From Sphingobacterium sp. FBM7-1 (GTDB lineage: Bacteria; Bacteroidota; Bacteroidia; Sphingobacteriales; Sphingobacteriaceae), in contig NZ_JAJEWJ010000003.1 of the NCBI RefSeq assembly GCF_020687765.1, positions 62,001 through 126,000 on the forward strand: a DNA stretch of 64,000 bases. The letters run 5' to 3'. A program made the position numbers and the translations under genes. Below are positions 9,915 through 19,771 of the stretch, piece after piece (the first letter of the stretch is position 1; every line of letters starts with the position of its first letter). The notes below the pieces were generated by a model that saw only the letters and a program-made list of their open reading frames with translations, had not been told where the DNA came from and did not search any database.

Positions 9915-12425
9915 TTATAATAATTCACTATTGCGTTGTGCACTCTCCGGCGCGCCGAGATAAGAAGGTTTTAATCCACCGAAATCCAACATGATTTTTT
10001 GGATAACAATCCCCTGTTCTAACGGCCGGATGCGAATGGTATATTCGCCCGCTTTCGCAAAGTGGTGTTCTGTTACATTTTCGATGATGCGACTCGCTTG
10101 CCAACGGCCCAACTCTCCCTTATAATGGCCATTGATATTGAGAATTTGCTCCTCACCACCATTAATAGAAACCGCATAGCGCAAGCCTTTATTAGCATTA
10201 TAATTTAGCGTCGGCGAGGTCAATACGATAAGCTTCGCTTTCCCGATCGATTGTATATCCACCTTATATTCCACGTACACTTGTTCATCCAAGGGAGCCG
10301 TAACCGGCAAGGTCGTTATCGCCGAAACCGTTTTTCCTAAATTTGGTATCTCCGTCCAGCTAACCTGGGCTGAAGCATTCGCATGGTAAAAATTCATAGC
10401 CTCAATCGATACATAGCCGTCCTTTTCCATAAAAACTTTGCTAGTCGATTGTACCGTACTCGAGTCGACATACGTCACTTTCGGCAATATGCTATGCGGC
10501 GGATTGTTCCAGCTCGTATAACCGATACGCACCTGATCCATCATATGCTGCCATTTCCCACCGGAGAGAGTGTTGAAATGCACCGTCAATAACGAATCGC
10601 GCTCAAAACCTGCCTTTACCTGATCGGCCCAATAATTTGCACGTATATCATTTTTAGCGGCATAAAAAGCATTTTGTGCCTGTGCATAGTACATATCATA
10701 TAGATTAGACATCCCGTTAATCGGAAACAGTACCAGTTGATCAAAGGAATCCTTATACGCATTCGGCAGTTGATTGTATAAGCGCATGGCATCCACTAAG
10801 AGTTGGCGGTATTCTTGCACGACCGTTTCAAATTCACGATAGTTTTCCAGACTATAGGTCTTATGATTCAAAAGTTCCGGTGTGACCCGGTGGTTGAATT
10901 TGGTATACATATCTATTAAGCGCGCGGCTTCTTTTGCATACCGCTGGCCAAACTGCTGTGCACACCACTCTTCCGTATGAGATAATAAGTTGGACGGGTT
11001 AAAACGCCTGGGGTCCCAAGCCATATCTAGAAAAAACGATATAGGATATTCCATCGGTTTGAGATCACCAACATTCACCACCCAAATTTTGTTTACACCA
11101 TGCGCATACGTCAAATTCATTTGTTCCCACACCCGCGATATTTGGCTAACATTTAACCATTTGGTATTGCGGGGTCCGCCTACATAGTCAAAATGATAAT
11201 ACATGCCATACCCGCCCTTGCGTGGTTTGGCATCCAAAGCCGGCAGTTTACGCACATTCCCCCAGTTGTCATCACAAAAGAGTAAGGTAACATCATCAGG
11301 CACACGCATTCCGTCGTCATAGTAATCCTGCACCTCTTTATATAAGGCCCATACCTGCGGCGTCTGTTCCGGTTTTTCTCCTGTGACTTCTTTTATAATT
11401 TGCCGTTGATCCTTTACAATTTCTTCTAGCAGACTAACATTTTGTTCATCGCTCATGGGCTCATCCCCATCTCCACGCATCGCAATGGTGACGAATGTTT
11501 CCCAGTTTTTGGTCCGTTCCATGCCGGCCCGCCAAAACTCCTGTAACCCTTTCTTGTTCTTACTGTAATCCCAAGCACCGCCGTTGCCATGTCGCTTCCA
11601 CTCCGCCTGCGCGCGTGCCATGGGTTCATGATGCGAAGTACTCATCACAATCCCCATCTCATCGGCCAATATGCCGTTTTGCGGATCATCGTCATAAAAA
11701 GCATTGCCCCACATTGCCGGCCACAAAAAATTCCCTTTTAAACGTAGAATCAGCTCAAAAACAGTTTCATAAAATTGGCTATTATACCCCCCGAAGGTGT
11801 GATTAACCCAGCGCGTTAATGCCGGATATTCGTCATTCAGGAAAATACCGCGATACGCAACGGCCGGCTCACCGTCCGTATACATCCCGGGCTTTATGTA
11901 TAAATTTTCTTTACGTTCCACCGGTACATCCGCCCAATAATACCAAGGCGACACCCCCATTTGCTTAGACAATTCGTAAATTCCGTAAATCGTACCTCTT
12001 TTATCGCTACCCGCTATCACCAACGCCGATTCGACACCTGCAGCAGGCTGATGGATCACCGTAATGATAAATTTTTCCCGCTTACCCACTAATGCGTTCT
12101 TAGGCAATTGCCCCTGCGCGATCAAACCATCGATTAAATCCGACTGGCCAACCGTCCCTATCCAGACAGCTGACTTTGCCGTCGTAACCACTTCCGTCCG
12201 CTTTCCGGTTATCCTTTCAAAATCTCCTTGCAAACTTTCCACCGCACGCAAAACACCTTTGTCATCATTTGAATCGACTTGCAAAGGAAGCGGCTCGCCG
12301 CCCGTTATTAAAGTAAGGTATCCAGACGCAAAATTCTCGGACACGAAGCGGTCATCCGACTGCGCCCGAAGTATTAAACAAGAAAAAACAAGGTAAAAAA
12401 CAATCCAATATTGTTTCGCCATCAT
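9915..12425 (-). CDS. GH115 xylan alpha-1,2-glucuronidase
   Basis: An 836-residue exported protein (signal peptide ending CLILRAQ). The order fits GH115: N-terminal domain (about 25-185), barrel with GVSPWYYWADVPV, AVAYRGIFLNDEYPALTRW, LRLKGNFLWPAMWGNAF, MGIVMSTSHHEPM, TIAMRGDGDEPM, TLLFCDDNWGNVR and GMYYHFDYVGGPRNTKW, a helical region, and a C-terminal beta-sandwich domain (about 680-836). GH115 enzymes remove (methyl)glucuronic acid from internal as well as terminal xylose units of the polymer, which complements GH67. It is the first gene of the leftward operon and starts about 90 nt downstream of the candidate promoter. Two ATG codons overlap the start (12420-12425). Confidence 0.93.
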   Translation of the reverse strand: MMAKQYWIVFYLVFSCLILRAQSDDRFVSENFASGYLTLITGGEPLPLQVDSNDDKGVLRAVESLQGDFERITGKRTEVVTTAKSAVWIGTVGQSDLIDGLIAQGQLPKNALVGKREKFIITVIHQPAAGVESALVIAGSDKRGTIYGIYELSKQMGVSPWYYWADVPVERKENLYIKPGMYTDGEPAVAYRGIFLNDEYPALTRWVNHTFGGYNSQFYETVFELILRLKGNFLWPAMWGNAFYDDDPQNGILADEMGIVMSTSHHEPMARAQAEWKRHGNGGAWDYSKNKKGLQEFWRAGMERTKNWETFVTIAMRGDGDEPMSDEQNVSLLEEIVKDQRQIIKEVTGEKPEQTPQVWALYKEVQDYYDDGMRVPDDVTLLFCDDNWGNVRKLPALDAKPRKGGYGMYYHFDYVGGPRNTKWLNVSQISRVWEQMNLTYAHGVNKIWVVNVGDLKPMEYPISFFLDMAWDPRRFNPSNLLSHTEEWCAQQFGQRYAKEAARLIDMYTKFNHRVTPELLNHKTYSLENYREFETVVQEYRQLLVDAMRLYNQLPNAYKDSFDQLVLFPINGMSNLYDMYYAQAQNAFYAAKNDIRANYWADQVKAGFERDSLLTVHFNTLSGGKWQHMMDQVRIGYTSWNNPPHSILPKVTYVDSSTVQSTSKVFMEKDGYVSIEAMNFYHANASAQVSWTEIPNLGKTVSAITTLPVTAPLDEQVYVEYKVDIQSIGKAKLIVLTSPTLNYNANKGLRYAVSINGGEEQILNINGHYKGELGRWQASRIIENVTEHHFAKAGEYTIRIRPLEQGIVIQKIMLDFGGLKPSYLGAPESAQRNSELL

Positions 12426-12512
12426 AATGATTTATTAACGTGTTTAGCATGTTTCCTAATACACATCCAGACCGCCACCAGCAGATGTCACAATCTGATT
12501 AGAAACATGAAG

Positions 12513-12543
12513 TAAAGGTAAATCAATAGGTTAGCAAAGACAA
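12513..12543 (-). promoter_or_regulatory. Candidate Bacteroidota promoter for the xylan operon
   Basis: Read on the minus strand: TTG (12541-12543), 20 nt, TACCTTTA (12513-12520), one mismatch from the TAnnTTTG -7 consensus. Transcription would start near 12507, leaving a leader of about 80 nt before GH115. A one-base departure from consensus suits a promoter that needs an activator. Confidence 0.4.
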
Positions 12544-12600
12544 TCCACCATGTTACATTCGACCTTTATTTTGTTGCAAAGACCCTTTCGTATGTTACAT
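12534..12600. promoter_or_regulatory. Bipartite 42-bp-period direct repeat, candidate HTCS operator
   Basis: The pattern GCAAAGAC-N8-ATGTTACAT occurs twice, at 12534-12558 and 12576-12600, exactly 42 bp apart (four turns of B-DNA). The near copy touches the -33 element of the leftward promoter; the far copy is on the same face. Two half-sites per copy fit an AraC-type DNA-binding domain with two helix-turn-helix motifs, and two copies fit a dimeric HTCS. No further gene-like content was seen in the 296-nt gap 12426-12721. Confidence 0.5.
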
Positions 12601-12721
12601 ATTCGTTTCGTTCGGTTACCCCCCTACTTTTCGCACCCATTTTTGCATTGAAAAAAATCGTTCTATGATTGCATAAAAGAATAGATTTTGTATCTTCCCG
12701 TTTAGATAACCGTGGAAACCA

Positions 12722-15700
12722 ATGTTAAGAATACTTTTACTTCTAGTATTATCCTTTTGTACACTCTTCGCTAGTGGACAAGCCACCCGTATTTACGACC
12801 ACCGGGACTATGGAGTCGGCGAGCTATCGTCCAACCTAATCAAGAGTCTATCACAGGATAAACATGGCTATATATGGATAGCAACGGAATACGGATTGAA
12901 TAAATTCGATGGCATCCGATTTATCCAATACTTGCACGACATACAGGATAGCACCTCTATTTCTAGCAACCACGTTACCATTCTGCATCGGGACTGCCGC
13001 GACTACTTGTGGATCGGGTGTTCAAACGGTCTACAATATTACGACGAAAATAAAGACGAATTTATACGCATTCAGTTTCCGGACGAGATTGCCCCACATA
13101 TCACTGATATCTTAACCCGCCGGGATGAATCCTTGTTAGTCACCACGTCGGGATGGGGACTTTTTTCCATTGATCGGACAAACGGGGTGGCTACTCGATT
13201 GGAGGACGCCAATCAGCTTATTGGGGGGATGTACGGTCGCAAACTCATAGAAGATCAAGATGGCCACATCTGGATAGCCATGGATCGCTTGGGTGTAGTC
13301 CGTCTATCCCCTGATTTCAAACAAATTCAAAAACTTCCGCGGGAACAAGTACCTTTTCCCAATGGGGATAAATACAATATGTTGGTCACCAAGTCTGGCG
13401 AGGTGATGTTGAGCTATCATGCGCAAGTCGTTCTCAGCGATCGATCGGCCCTTAATTTTCGTCCCATTATGTTTGCGGATAACCGCCGACCGTTCGTTAG
13501 TGATATTCAGCTTAACACCGACGAGACAGCGGTTATTGCAAGTACCGACCACGAAGGGATGTGGCAATTATCTTTAACCCAACTCCCCCTGCGATTCAAT
13601 CGTATAGAACTCTCCAATCTCGACAGAAACTACAGCATTGCGCGCATATCCAGCTTTCTTCAGGATCGGGAAAAGAACCTTTGGTTAGGATGGTTTCAAC
13701 GCGGTCTCGTTTTTATTCCCTCCAGCAACAAACAATTTGAATTCTGGCGGGTATTGGAGCTCGAAGAGTCCGACAAGTACAAAATTAATGCTGTAACAAC
13801 CGACCACAACGCCGATGTATGGTATAGTGTAGAAAATAGAGGCGTGTTCAACGCCGATAAGACGGGACATATTATTCAACAATTTCCGGAATTAAGCGAT
13901 ATAACACAATTGCAGGAAGACGCCCAAGGCGATCTCTGGTTTTTATCATACCGCCGCGGCCTTGGAAAAATAACGAAAGATCGAAAAGTGATTTATTTGG
14001 ATCTATTTGCCGAAGTAGACGCCAAAGCAATGGTTTTCGGAAAAAACAAAAAATTGTATATTTCTACATTCGGTCGTGGCTTTGTCGAATATGATGCTTC
14101 CACCAATACGTTCCGGCAATTCAGCATGAACAATACCACAGCATCCAGTGGCACGTTGGGGAATGACTGGATCAATATACTCTTATGCGATCAAGAAGGG
14201 TTGATCTGGCTGGGGCACCACAAAGGAATCAGCTGTTATGATCCCCGCAAAAACGCTTTCGTTCATCAGCGGGCAAACCAACATCTCTCTGAGCAGATCG
14301 TACTTTCCCTGTTACAAGACCGGCTACAGAACCTGTGGGTGGGCACGTACAATGGGCTGCATAAAATCGCTAAAGATACACGCGAATTAACAAGTTATAC
14401 CACGAACAACGGCCTATCCAGTAACGTAATTTCCGGATTAGGTGAAGATAAACAAGGGAATATATGGTGTAGCACCTATAACGGTATCAATTACGTGAAC
14501 CCTACCGATAATAAAATCGTCAATTACTATACTGGAGACGGATTGGTGGACCGCTCCTATAACATCTCCGTTTACCACCAAGATGGCGAAGGGAAGATTT
14601 ACTACGGCGGCAAACAGGGTGTCACCTCGTTTTTCCCTAAACAGATTCATATAGCTGCCTATACACATCCCGTCTATATCACGAATCTGTATGTCCGCAA
14701 CCAATCGATCAAGCCGGGCGATTTGTCGGGCGGCACTCCCATTTTTGACCAAAGTCTGGCGACAGCCCATGAGTTTTATTTTGGTAGCCAAGATGACAGC
14801 TTTACCTTAGAGTTGTCTACCATGGATTTTAACAGTCCGGAAAACATCCATTATGAATACCGGTTAAAAGGTTTCAACAAAACCTGGAATACCACCCTTC
14901 CGGGAGTCAACCTGATCACCTACAACAACCTCTCTCCAGGCGCACATGAACTGGAAATCAGAGCTTGTAAATTTGGTGCTTACTCCGAGAGTAAATTCGT
15001 CACCTTGCATGTTATGCCACCCTGGTACCGCAGTACATTCGCTTACCTGGTTTATTTCGCTATATTTATTGGCTTACTAACCTTGATCGCACATTATCTT
15101 CGCGAACGCCGTTTAGAAAAGCTACAGGCTTATAAACTCCAGCTTTTTACGGACATTTCACACGAGATCCGCTCCCCACTAACCCTCGTATTGAGCCCCA
15201 TCGATAAATTGATTAAAAACACCAACGATATTTACGCGCAGGAGACCCTTAAAAATATGCGACGAAATGCTCGCCGCATACTCCACCTCGTCAACCAATT
15301 GCTGGATATACGCAAATTGGAAAGCGGACAACTGCAGTTAAAATTTCAAGAGACGAATCTTACCGCGTTCGTTACGCAGTGTGCCGAAGCATTTGAGCAA
15401 CAGGCCCACGAAAGAGCTATCACTTTTCGGGTTACATCCGATTCCGCATATATACCCCTATGGATTGATCAGAGCAGCTTGGATAAAGTGCTTCATAATT
15501 TATTATCCAACGCCTTTAAATATACCACCAGTGGCGGCATCATCGATGTACACGTCAGTTCGTCTCTTGGCCAACAGCATACCAAGCAACCCAATTATGC
15601 CGAAATAACCGTATCCGACACGGGTTCGGGTATCCCACAAGATGATACCGCCAAAATTTTTACACGCTTTTATCAAGGCAACAACCAAATTTCCGGCGGA

Positions 15701-16723
15701 CCACAGGGGTCAGGCATTGGCTTACACCTCACGCAAATGTTAGTTAAAAAACATGGTGGGAAAATATTTGCAGAAAACCGTACGGACCGAACCGGAAGCC
15801 GCTTTTCCGTACAGATCCCAATGGGCATGCGCCATCTACCCGCAAACCAATTGGCAAAAGAAAGTGACGATAAAAACATATTGGTCGAGAAACCACTTCC
15901 TCCTGCGACGGCGGAAGCGGCAGTCCCGCCAATCATTCCACACAAAACAAATTTCAAAGTACTCGTCGTGGACGATGAGCAGGATATCCTGCGTTATGTA
16001 AGCCAAGAACTGCAAAGCATCTATAAAATCATATCTGCTGAAAACGGTAGCGATGCCTTTCAACTTGCGCTATCTCAACTCCCCGACCTTATTATCTCCG
16101 ATGTATCCATGCCCGATATGGATGGGTTCGAGCTGGTCAAAAAGGTTAAGAGTAACAGTTCGACCAACCATATTCCCGTCATTCTACTTACGGCAAAAAC
16201 CACACAAGAAAACCGTATGCAAGGAATAGGTTTAGGTGCCGATGCTTATTTAACAAAGCCTTTTGTCATCGAAGAACTCCTGATTACGGCAGAAAATCTG
16301 ATTAAAAACCGAATGACCGTTAAAGGCAAATACTCTGGCGCCCAGGAACAAGAAGGAAAAGTAAAAACCATTTCCTTTAAATCCAGCGATGAAGTGCTGA
16401 TGGAGCGCATCGTGGGGATCATCAATAAATACCTCGAAGACCCCAGCCTGAATGTGCAATTATTAGCCGACGAAGTCGGGCTGAGCCGGGTGCAATTACA
16501 TCGTAAGGTAAAGGCATTGACGGGCATCTCCACGAGCGAATTCATCCGTAACATACGCCTTAAACAAGCCGAAAAACTACTCTTGGATAAGCAAATGAAT
16601 ATTTCCCAGGTTGCTTATGCACTAGGATTCACAAACCAAACACATTTTTCGACCCTATTTAAAAAGATGTATGGTTTAAGCCCGTCGGAATATATTAACC
16701 GGCACGCGAAGCAACACGGATAA
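12722..16723 (+). CDS. Hybrid two-component system regulator (HTCS) of the xylan locus
   Basis: A 1333-residue one-protein signalling system. Order: signal peptide (ending LFASGQ); periplasmic two-propeller sensor built of Reg_prop repeats with recurring W(I/V)(A/G)T.. GL..(F/Y)D units (about 25-690); Y_Y_Y domain (about 705-768); membrane helix (about 773-794); HisKA with phosphoacceptor His814 in DISHEIRSPL; HATPase with NLLSNAFKYT and GSGIGLHL; receiver domain with VVDDEQ and phospho-Asp1127 in ISDVSMPDMDG; and a C-terminal AraC HTH (about 1225-1330). HTCS proteins bind an oligosaccharide in the periplasm and activate their neighbouring locus. It is divergent from GH115, so xylo- or aldouronic oligosaccharides are the likely signal. 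Confidence 0.96.
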   Translation: MLRILLLLVLSFCTLFASGQATRIYDHRDYGVGELSSNLIKSLSQDKHGYIWIATEYGLNKFDGIRFIQYLHDIQDSTSISSNHVTILHRDCRDYLWIGCSNGLQYYDENKDEFIRIQFPDEIAPHITDILTRRDESLLVTTSGWGLFSIDRTNGVATRLEDANQLIGGMYGRKLIEDQDGHIWIAMDRLGVVRLSPDFKQIQKLPREQVPFPNGDKYNMLVTKSGEVMLSYHAQVVLSDRSALNFRPIMFADNRRPFVSDIQLNTDETAVIASTDHEGMWQLSLTQLPLRFNRIELSNLDRNYSIARISSFLQDREKNLWLGWFQRGLVFIPSSNKQFEFWRVLELEESDKYKINAVTTDHNADVWYSVENRGVFNADKTGHIIQQFPELSDITQLQEDAQGDLWFLSYRRGLGKITKDRKVIYLDLFAEVDAKAMVFGKNKKLYISTFGRGFVEYDASTNTFRQFSMNNTTASSGTLGNDWINILLCDQEGLIWLGHHKGISCYDPRKNAFVHQRANQHLSEQIVLSLLQDRLQNLWVGTYNGLHKIAKDTRELTSYTTNNGLSSNVISGLGEDKQGNIWCSTYNGINYVNPTDNKIVNYYTGDGLVDRSYNISVYHQDGEGKIYYGGKQGVTSFFPKQIHIAAYTHPVYITNLYVRNQSIKPGDLSGGTPIFDQSLATAHEFYFGSQDDSFTLELSTMDFNSPENIHYEYRLKGFNKTWNTTLPGVNLITYNNLSPGAHELEIRACKFGAYSESKFVTLHVMPPWYRSTFAYLVYFAIFIGLLTLIAHYLRERRLEKLQAYKLQLFTDISHEIRSPLTLVLSPIDKLIKNTNDIYAQETLKNMRRNARRILHLVNQLLDIRKLESGQLQLKFQETNLTAFVTQCAEAFEQQAHERAITFRVTSDSAYIPLWIDQSSLDKVLHNLLSNAFKYTTSGGIIDVHVSSSLGQQHTKQPNYAEITVSDTGSGIPQDDTAKIFTRFYQGNNQISGGPQGSGIGLHLTQMLVKKHGGKIFAENRTDRTGSRFSVQIPMGMRHLPANQLAKESDDKNILVEKPLPPATAEAAVPPIIPHKTNFKVLVVDDEQDILRYVSQELQSIYKIISAENGSDAFQLALSQLPDLIISDVSMPDMDGFELVKKVKSNSSTNHIPVILLTAKTTQENRMQGIGLGADAYLTKPFVIEELLITAENLIKNRMTVKGKYSGAQEQEGKVKTISFKSSDEVLMERIVGIINKYLEDPSLNVQLLADEVGLSRVQLHRKVKALTGISTSEFIRNIRLKQAEKLLLDKQMNISQVAYALGFTNQTHFSTLFKKMYGLSPSEYINRHAKQHG

Positions 16724-16753
16724 TTTTCTTGCGCCTTTCTCGAAAACAGGTCA

Positions 16754-16777
16754 ACACAGCTTTTGCTGTGTTTTTTT
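16754..16777 (+). terminator. Rho-independent terminator after the HTCS gene
   Basis: ACACAGC (16754-16760), a TTTT loop and GCTGTGT (16765-16771), followed by a T tract to 16777. It separates the HTCS transcript from the phytate-type operon. Confidence 0.85.
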
Positions 16778-16829
16778 GTATGTAACAAAAGCTTAACGAT
16801 CCGCTAACAGTCTGAAAACATGGGAAACC

Positions 16830-16837
16830 TATTTTTG
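16830..16837 (+). promoter_or_regulatory. Possible -7 element of the phytate-type operon
   Basis: TATTTTTG matches the Bacteroidota TAnnTTTG -7 element and lies about 60 nt before the TonB receptor ATG. No TTG was found at the expected -33 distance, so the call is weak. Confidence 0.3.
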
Positions 16838-16896
16838 GCGTGAAAAGAAATACTTAAATGTATCAATCAAACCATATCATTTTATAAAAAAATCGC

Positions 16897-19695
16897 ATGA
16901 AATTATTTTACACTGTTCTATTCTTTCTGTGCTGTTCGGTGAGCTTTGCGCAAACTAGTATCCTAAAAGGCAAAGTATTAGACAGCAATGATGCCTTTTC
17001 GCTACCCGGAGCGACGTTGAGGCTAGAACCCGGCAATCGCTATACGATATCGGATGTTACCGGAGACTTTGAGTTCCTAAATGTTCCTGCAGGAACCTAT
17101 ACCCTTAGCATCAACTATATGGGATACCAGACCTATACCCAACAAGTTACTGTAAATGGTAAAAACGAGCAAATGAAAGTCCTTCTTACTTCGCTTGCGC
17201 AAACGATCGGCGAAGTCAGCGTAATGGGAGACATGGCTAAAGGACAGGCTAGGGCCTTGAACCAACAAAAAAACAACAGCAATATCACCAATATTATCTC
17301 GAGTGACCAGGTCGGTCGTTTTCCGGATCAGAATATCGGTGACGCATTGAAGCGTGTCCCCGGTATTACGATGCAAAACGACCAGGGGGAGGCACGTGAT
17401 ATTATCGTGCGCGGTCTATCGCCGGAACTGAATTCAGTGACGCTGAACGGAGACCGTATTCCATCAGCCGAAGGTGATAACCGGAACGTACAGATGGACT
17501 TGATCCCATCGGATATGATCTCGACGATTGAGGTCAATAAAACCTTAACGCCCGATATGGACGCCGACGCGATTGGTGGCTCGGTTAACTTGATTACGCG
17601 TGCCGTACCGAATAAACAACGTATTTCTGCTACTTTAGGAGGTGGCTATATGCCCATCCGCGAAAAAGGCATCTATAACGGCTCACTGGTATATGGTAAC
17701 CGCTTTGCCGACAACAAATTAGGCATTGTACTGAGCGGAACGATTCAAAGCCAGACCTTTGGATCCGATAATATCGAAGCCGCATGGAAAGACGAGGATG
17801 GCAATGCCTTTGTGGAAGAAATGGAAATCCGCAAATACGATGTGCAGCGTATCCGCCGCAGTTTTTCCCTAGCAACCGACTATCAAATAAATTCTAGAAA
17901 CCGAATCGAACTAAATGCCATCTATAACTGGCGCGACGACCGGGAAAATCGTTATGCGGTAACCTATAAGGATATGGAATGGGATGCAGACCAAAATTCC
18001 TATGTCGGCGATATTCGTAGACAAACAAAAGGCGGCATAGATGATAATACCAACAAAAATGCCCGTCTGGAAAGACAAAAAGTAATGAACTTTTCGTTAA
18101 GAGGTGAACATTTACTGACGTCTAAATTAGACTTCGATTGGGCAGCTTCTTACTCTAAAGCTTCCGAGGATCGCCCCAACGAACGGTATATTGAATTTGA
18201 GCAAGAAGGTCTATTATTAAATAACGACTTTTCAAAGCCACGCAAACCTTTCGTTGCAGACAATTACCATGATTATTCGCAATTTAGCTTAAAAGAGCTG
18301 ACCGACAACCAGGATTACACCTCAGAAGACGAGTTTGGAGCGAAAATAAACTTTCGTTTTCCGCTGAGCGTTATCGATGGTCAGAAAGGAAGGTTTCGTT
18401 TCGGTACCCGGCTACGCATAAAAAATAAGAAAAGAGATAATATCTTTTACGAATATTCTCCTGTGGACGACTTCGGACCGATGAGCAGCGCATCGCTCGA
18501 AAATTGGTCAGGCAGCAATTTTGCGCCAGGTAGTCAGTACACGCCGGGAGGTTTTGTAGACAAAAGATATTTAGGTAGACTAGACTTGCATAACACCGCA
18601 CTATTCGAGCAAGATGCTGCGCCTTCGGAATATCTCGCTGAAAACTATCATGCAAAAGAACTGATTTCTGCGGGATATGTTCGCTGGGATCAGAATTTTA
18701 CCGAACGGACATCGATGATTGTCGGCGCACGGATGGAATATACCAAAATTGACTACACGGGAAACTATGTACAAGATGAGGAAGAGCTTTTGGGTGAGGT
18801 AAACAATAAAAACGATTATATCAATATATTGCCTAGCATAACATTCAGACACGACGTAACAAAGGATTTCATCGTGCGTGCGGCGGTTACAACAAGCTTA
18901 GCCCGCCCGAATTATTACGCATTAGCACCCTTCGTGAGTTCCCTTCCCGGCGATCACGAGATCATGACTGGCAACCCCGATCTGAAAGCTACTTACGCCA
19001 CGAACTTTGATTTGATGGCGGAAAACTATTTTCAAAATATCGGGATCGTATCGGCCGGAATTTTCTATAAAAATTTAAATAACTTTATTTATAGCTACCG
19101 CGACGCCAACTACAGCAGCGAGAAATTTGCTACGGATTTCCCAGATATCGCTAACCCTATCCCAGCCGATGCAACGGATCAATGGACATTTGTACAGTCC
19201 CGGAATGGCGACAATGTAGATGTATATGGTGCAGAAGTAGCCTTTCAACGACAGTTGGACTTCCTTCCTGGAAAATTCTTAAAAGGCTTCGGCATCTATG
19301 CGAACTATACTTACACACACTCTGTAGCTAAGGGAATTACCAGTGAGGATGGCGAGGAAAGAACTGGTCTAGGTCTTCCACGTACGGCACCGCACATGGT
19401 GAATGGGTCAATATCTTGGGAAAATGATAGGTTTTCCGCCCGCGTATCGGCAAACTATACCGCCGCTTATTTAGATGAAATCGGCGAAGCGGACTTCTAT
19501 GACGCTTACTACGACAAACAGTTTTTCCTTGATGCAAATGCGTCCTATAAGATAGCACGTCAATTTCGTATTTTTGCCGAAGCAAACAACCTGACCAACC
19601 AGCCCTTGCGCTATTATCAGGGAAACAAAGAACGCACCATGCAAATGGAATATTATCGACCACGCTTTAACCTAGGACTAAAATTTGATTTATAA
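16897..19695 (+). CDS. TonB-dependent outer-membrane receptor linked to phytase
   Basis: A 932-residue receptor: signal peptide (ending CSVSFAQ), carboxypeptidase-regulatory-like domain (about 22-105, GKVLDSNDAFSLPGATL), plug (about 120-235 with QVGRFPDQNIGDALKRVPG, IIVRGLSPELNSVTLNG and DADAIGGSVNLITR) and a 22-strand barrel ending in a terminal Phe-Asp-Leu strand. The plug resembles the TonB receptor type often found in Caulobacter and Xanthomonas more than SusC, and no SusD follows. The next two genes are a phosphatase and a beta-propeller phytase, so the likely cargo is inositol phosphate or its metal chelate. The cargo is inferred from context only. Confidence 0.9.
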   Translation: MKLFYTVLFFLCCSVSFAQTSILKGKVLDSNDAFSLPGATLRLEPGNRYTISDVTGDFEFLNVPAGTYTLSINYMGYQTYTQQVTVNGKNEQMKVLLTSLAQTIGEVSVMGDMAKGQARALNQQKNNSNITNIISSDQVGRFPDQNIGDALKRVPGITMQNDQGEARDIIVRGLSPELNSVTLNGDRIPSAEGDNRNVQMDLIPSDMISTIEVNKTLTPDMDADAIGGSVNLITRAVPNKQRISATLGGGYMPIREKGIYNGSLVYGNRFADNKLGIVLSGTIQSQTFGSDNIEAAWKDEDGNAFVEEMEIRKYDVQRIRRSFSLATDYQINSRNRIELNAIYNWRDDRENRYAVTYKDMEWDADQNSYVGDIRRQTKGGIDDNTNKNARLERQKVMNFSLRGEHLLTSKLDFDWAASYSKASEDRPNERYIEFEQEGLLLNNDFSKPRKPFVADNYHDYSQFSLKELTDNQDYTSEDEFGAKINFRFPLSVIDGQKGRFRFGTRLRIKNKKRDNIFYEYSPVDDFGPMSSASLENWSGSNFAPGSQYTPGGFVDKRYLGRLDLHNTALFEQDAAPSEYLAENYHAKELISAGYVRWDQNFTERTSMIVGARMEYTKIDYTGNYVQDEEELLGEVNNKNDYINILPSITFRHDVTKDFIVRAAVTTSLARPNYYALAPFVSSLPGDHEIMTGNPDLKATYATNFDLMAENYFQNIGIVSAGIFYKNLNNFIYSYRDANYSSEKFATDFPDIANPIPADATDQWTFVQSRNGDNVDVYGAEVAFQRQLDFLPGKFLKGFGIYANYTYTHSVAKGITSEDGEERTGLGLPRTAPHMVNGSISWENDRFSARVSANYTAAYLDEIGEADFYDAYYDKQFFLDANASYKIARQFRIFAEANNLTNQPLRYYQGNKERTMQMEYYRPRFNLGLKFDL

Positions 19696-19771
19696 TAACT
19701 CGATTATTGTACCATGCCAAAGCCAGAAAAGAAAACGCCTTTGTTGGTTTTTGGTGTTAAATAAGAATAAG

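Noticed and set aside
12669..12690. HTCS promoter from TAGATTTTG
   Set aside because: The -7 spacing is off by one and the nearest TTG is only 10 nt away, so the match was not kept.
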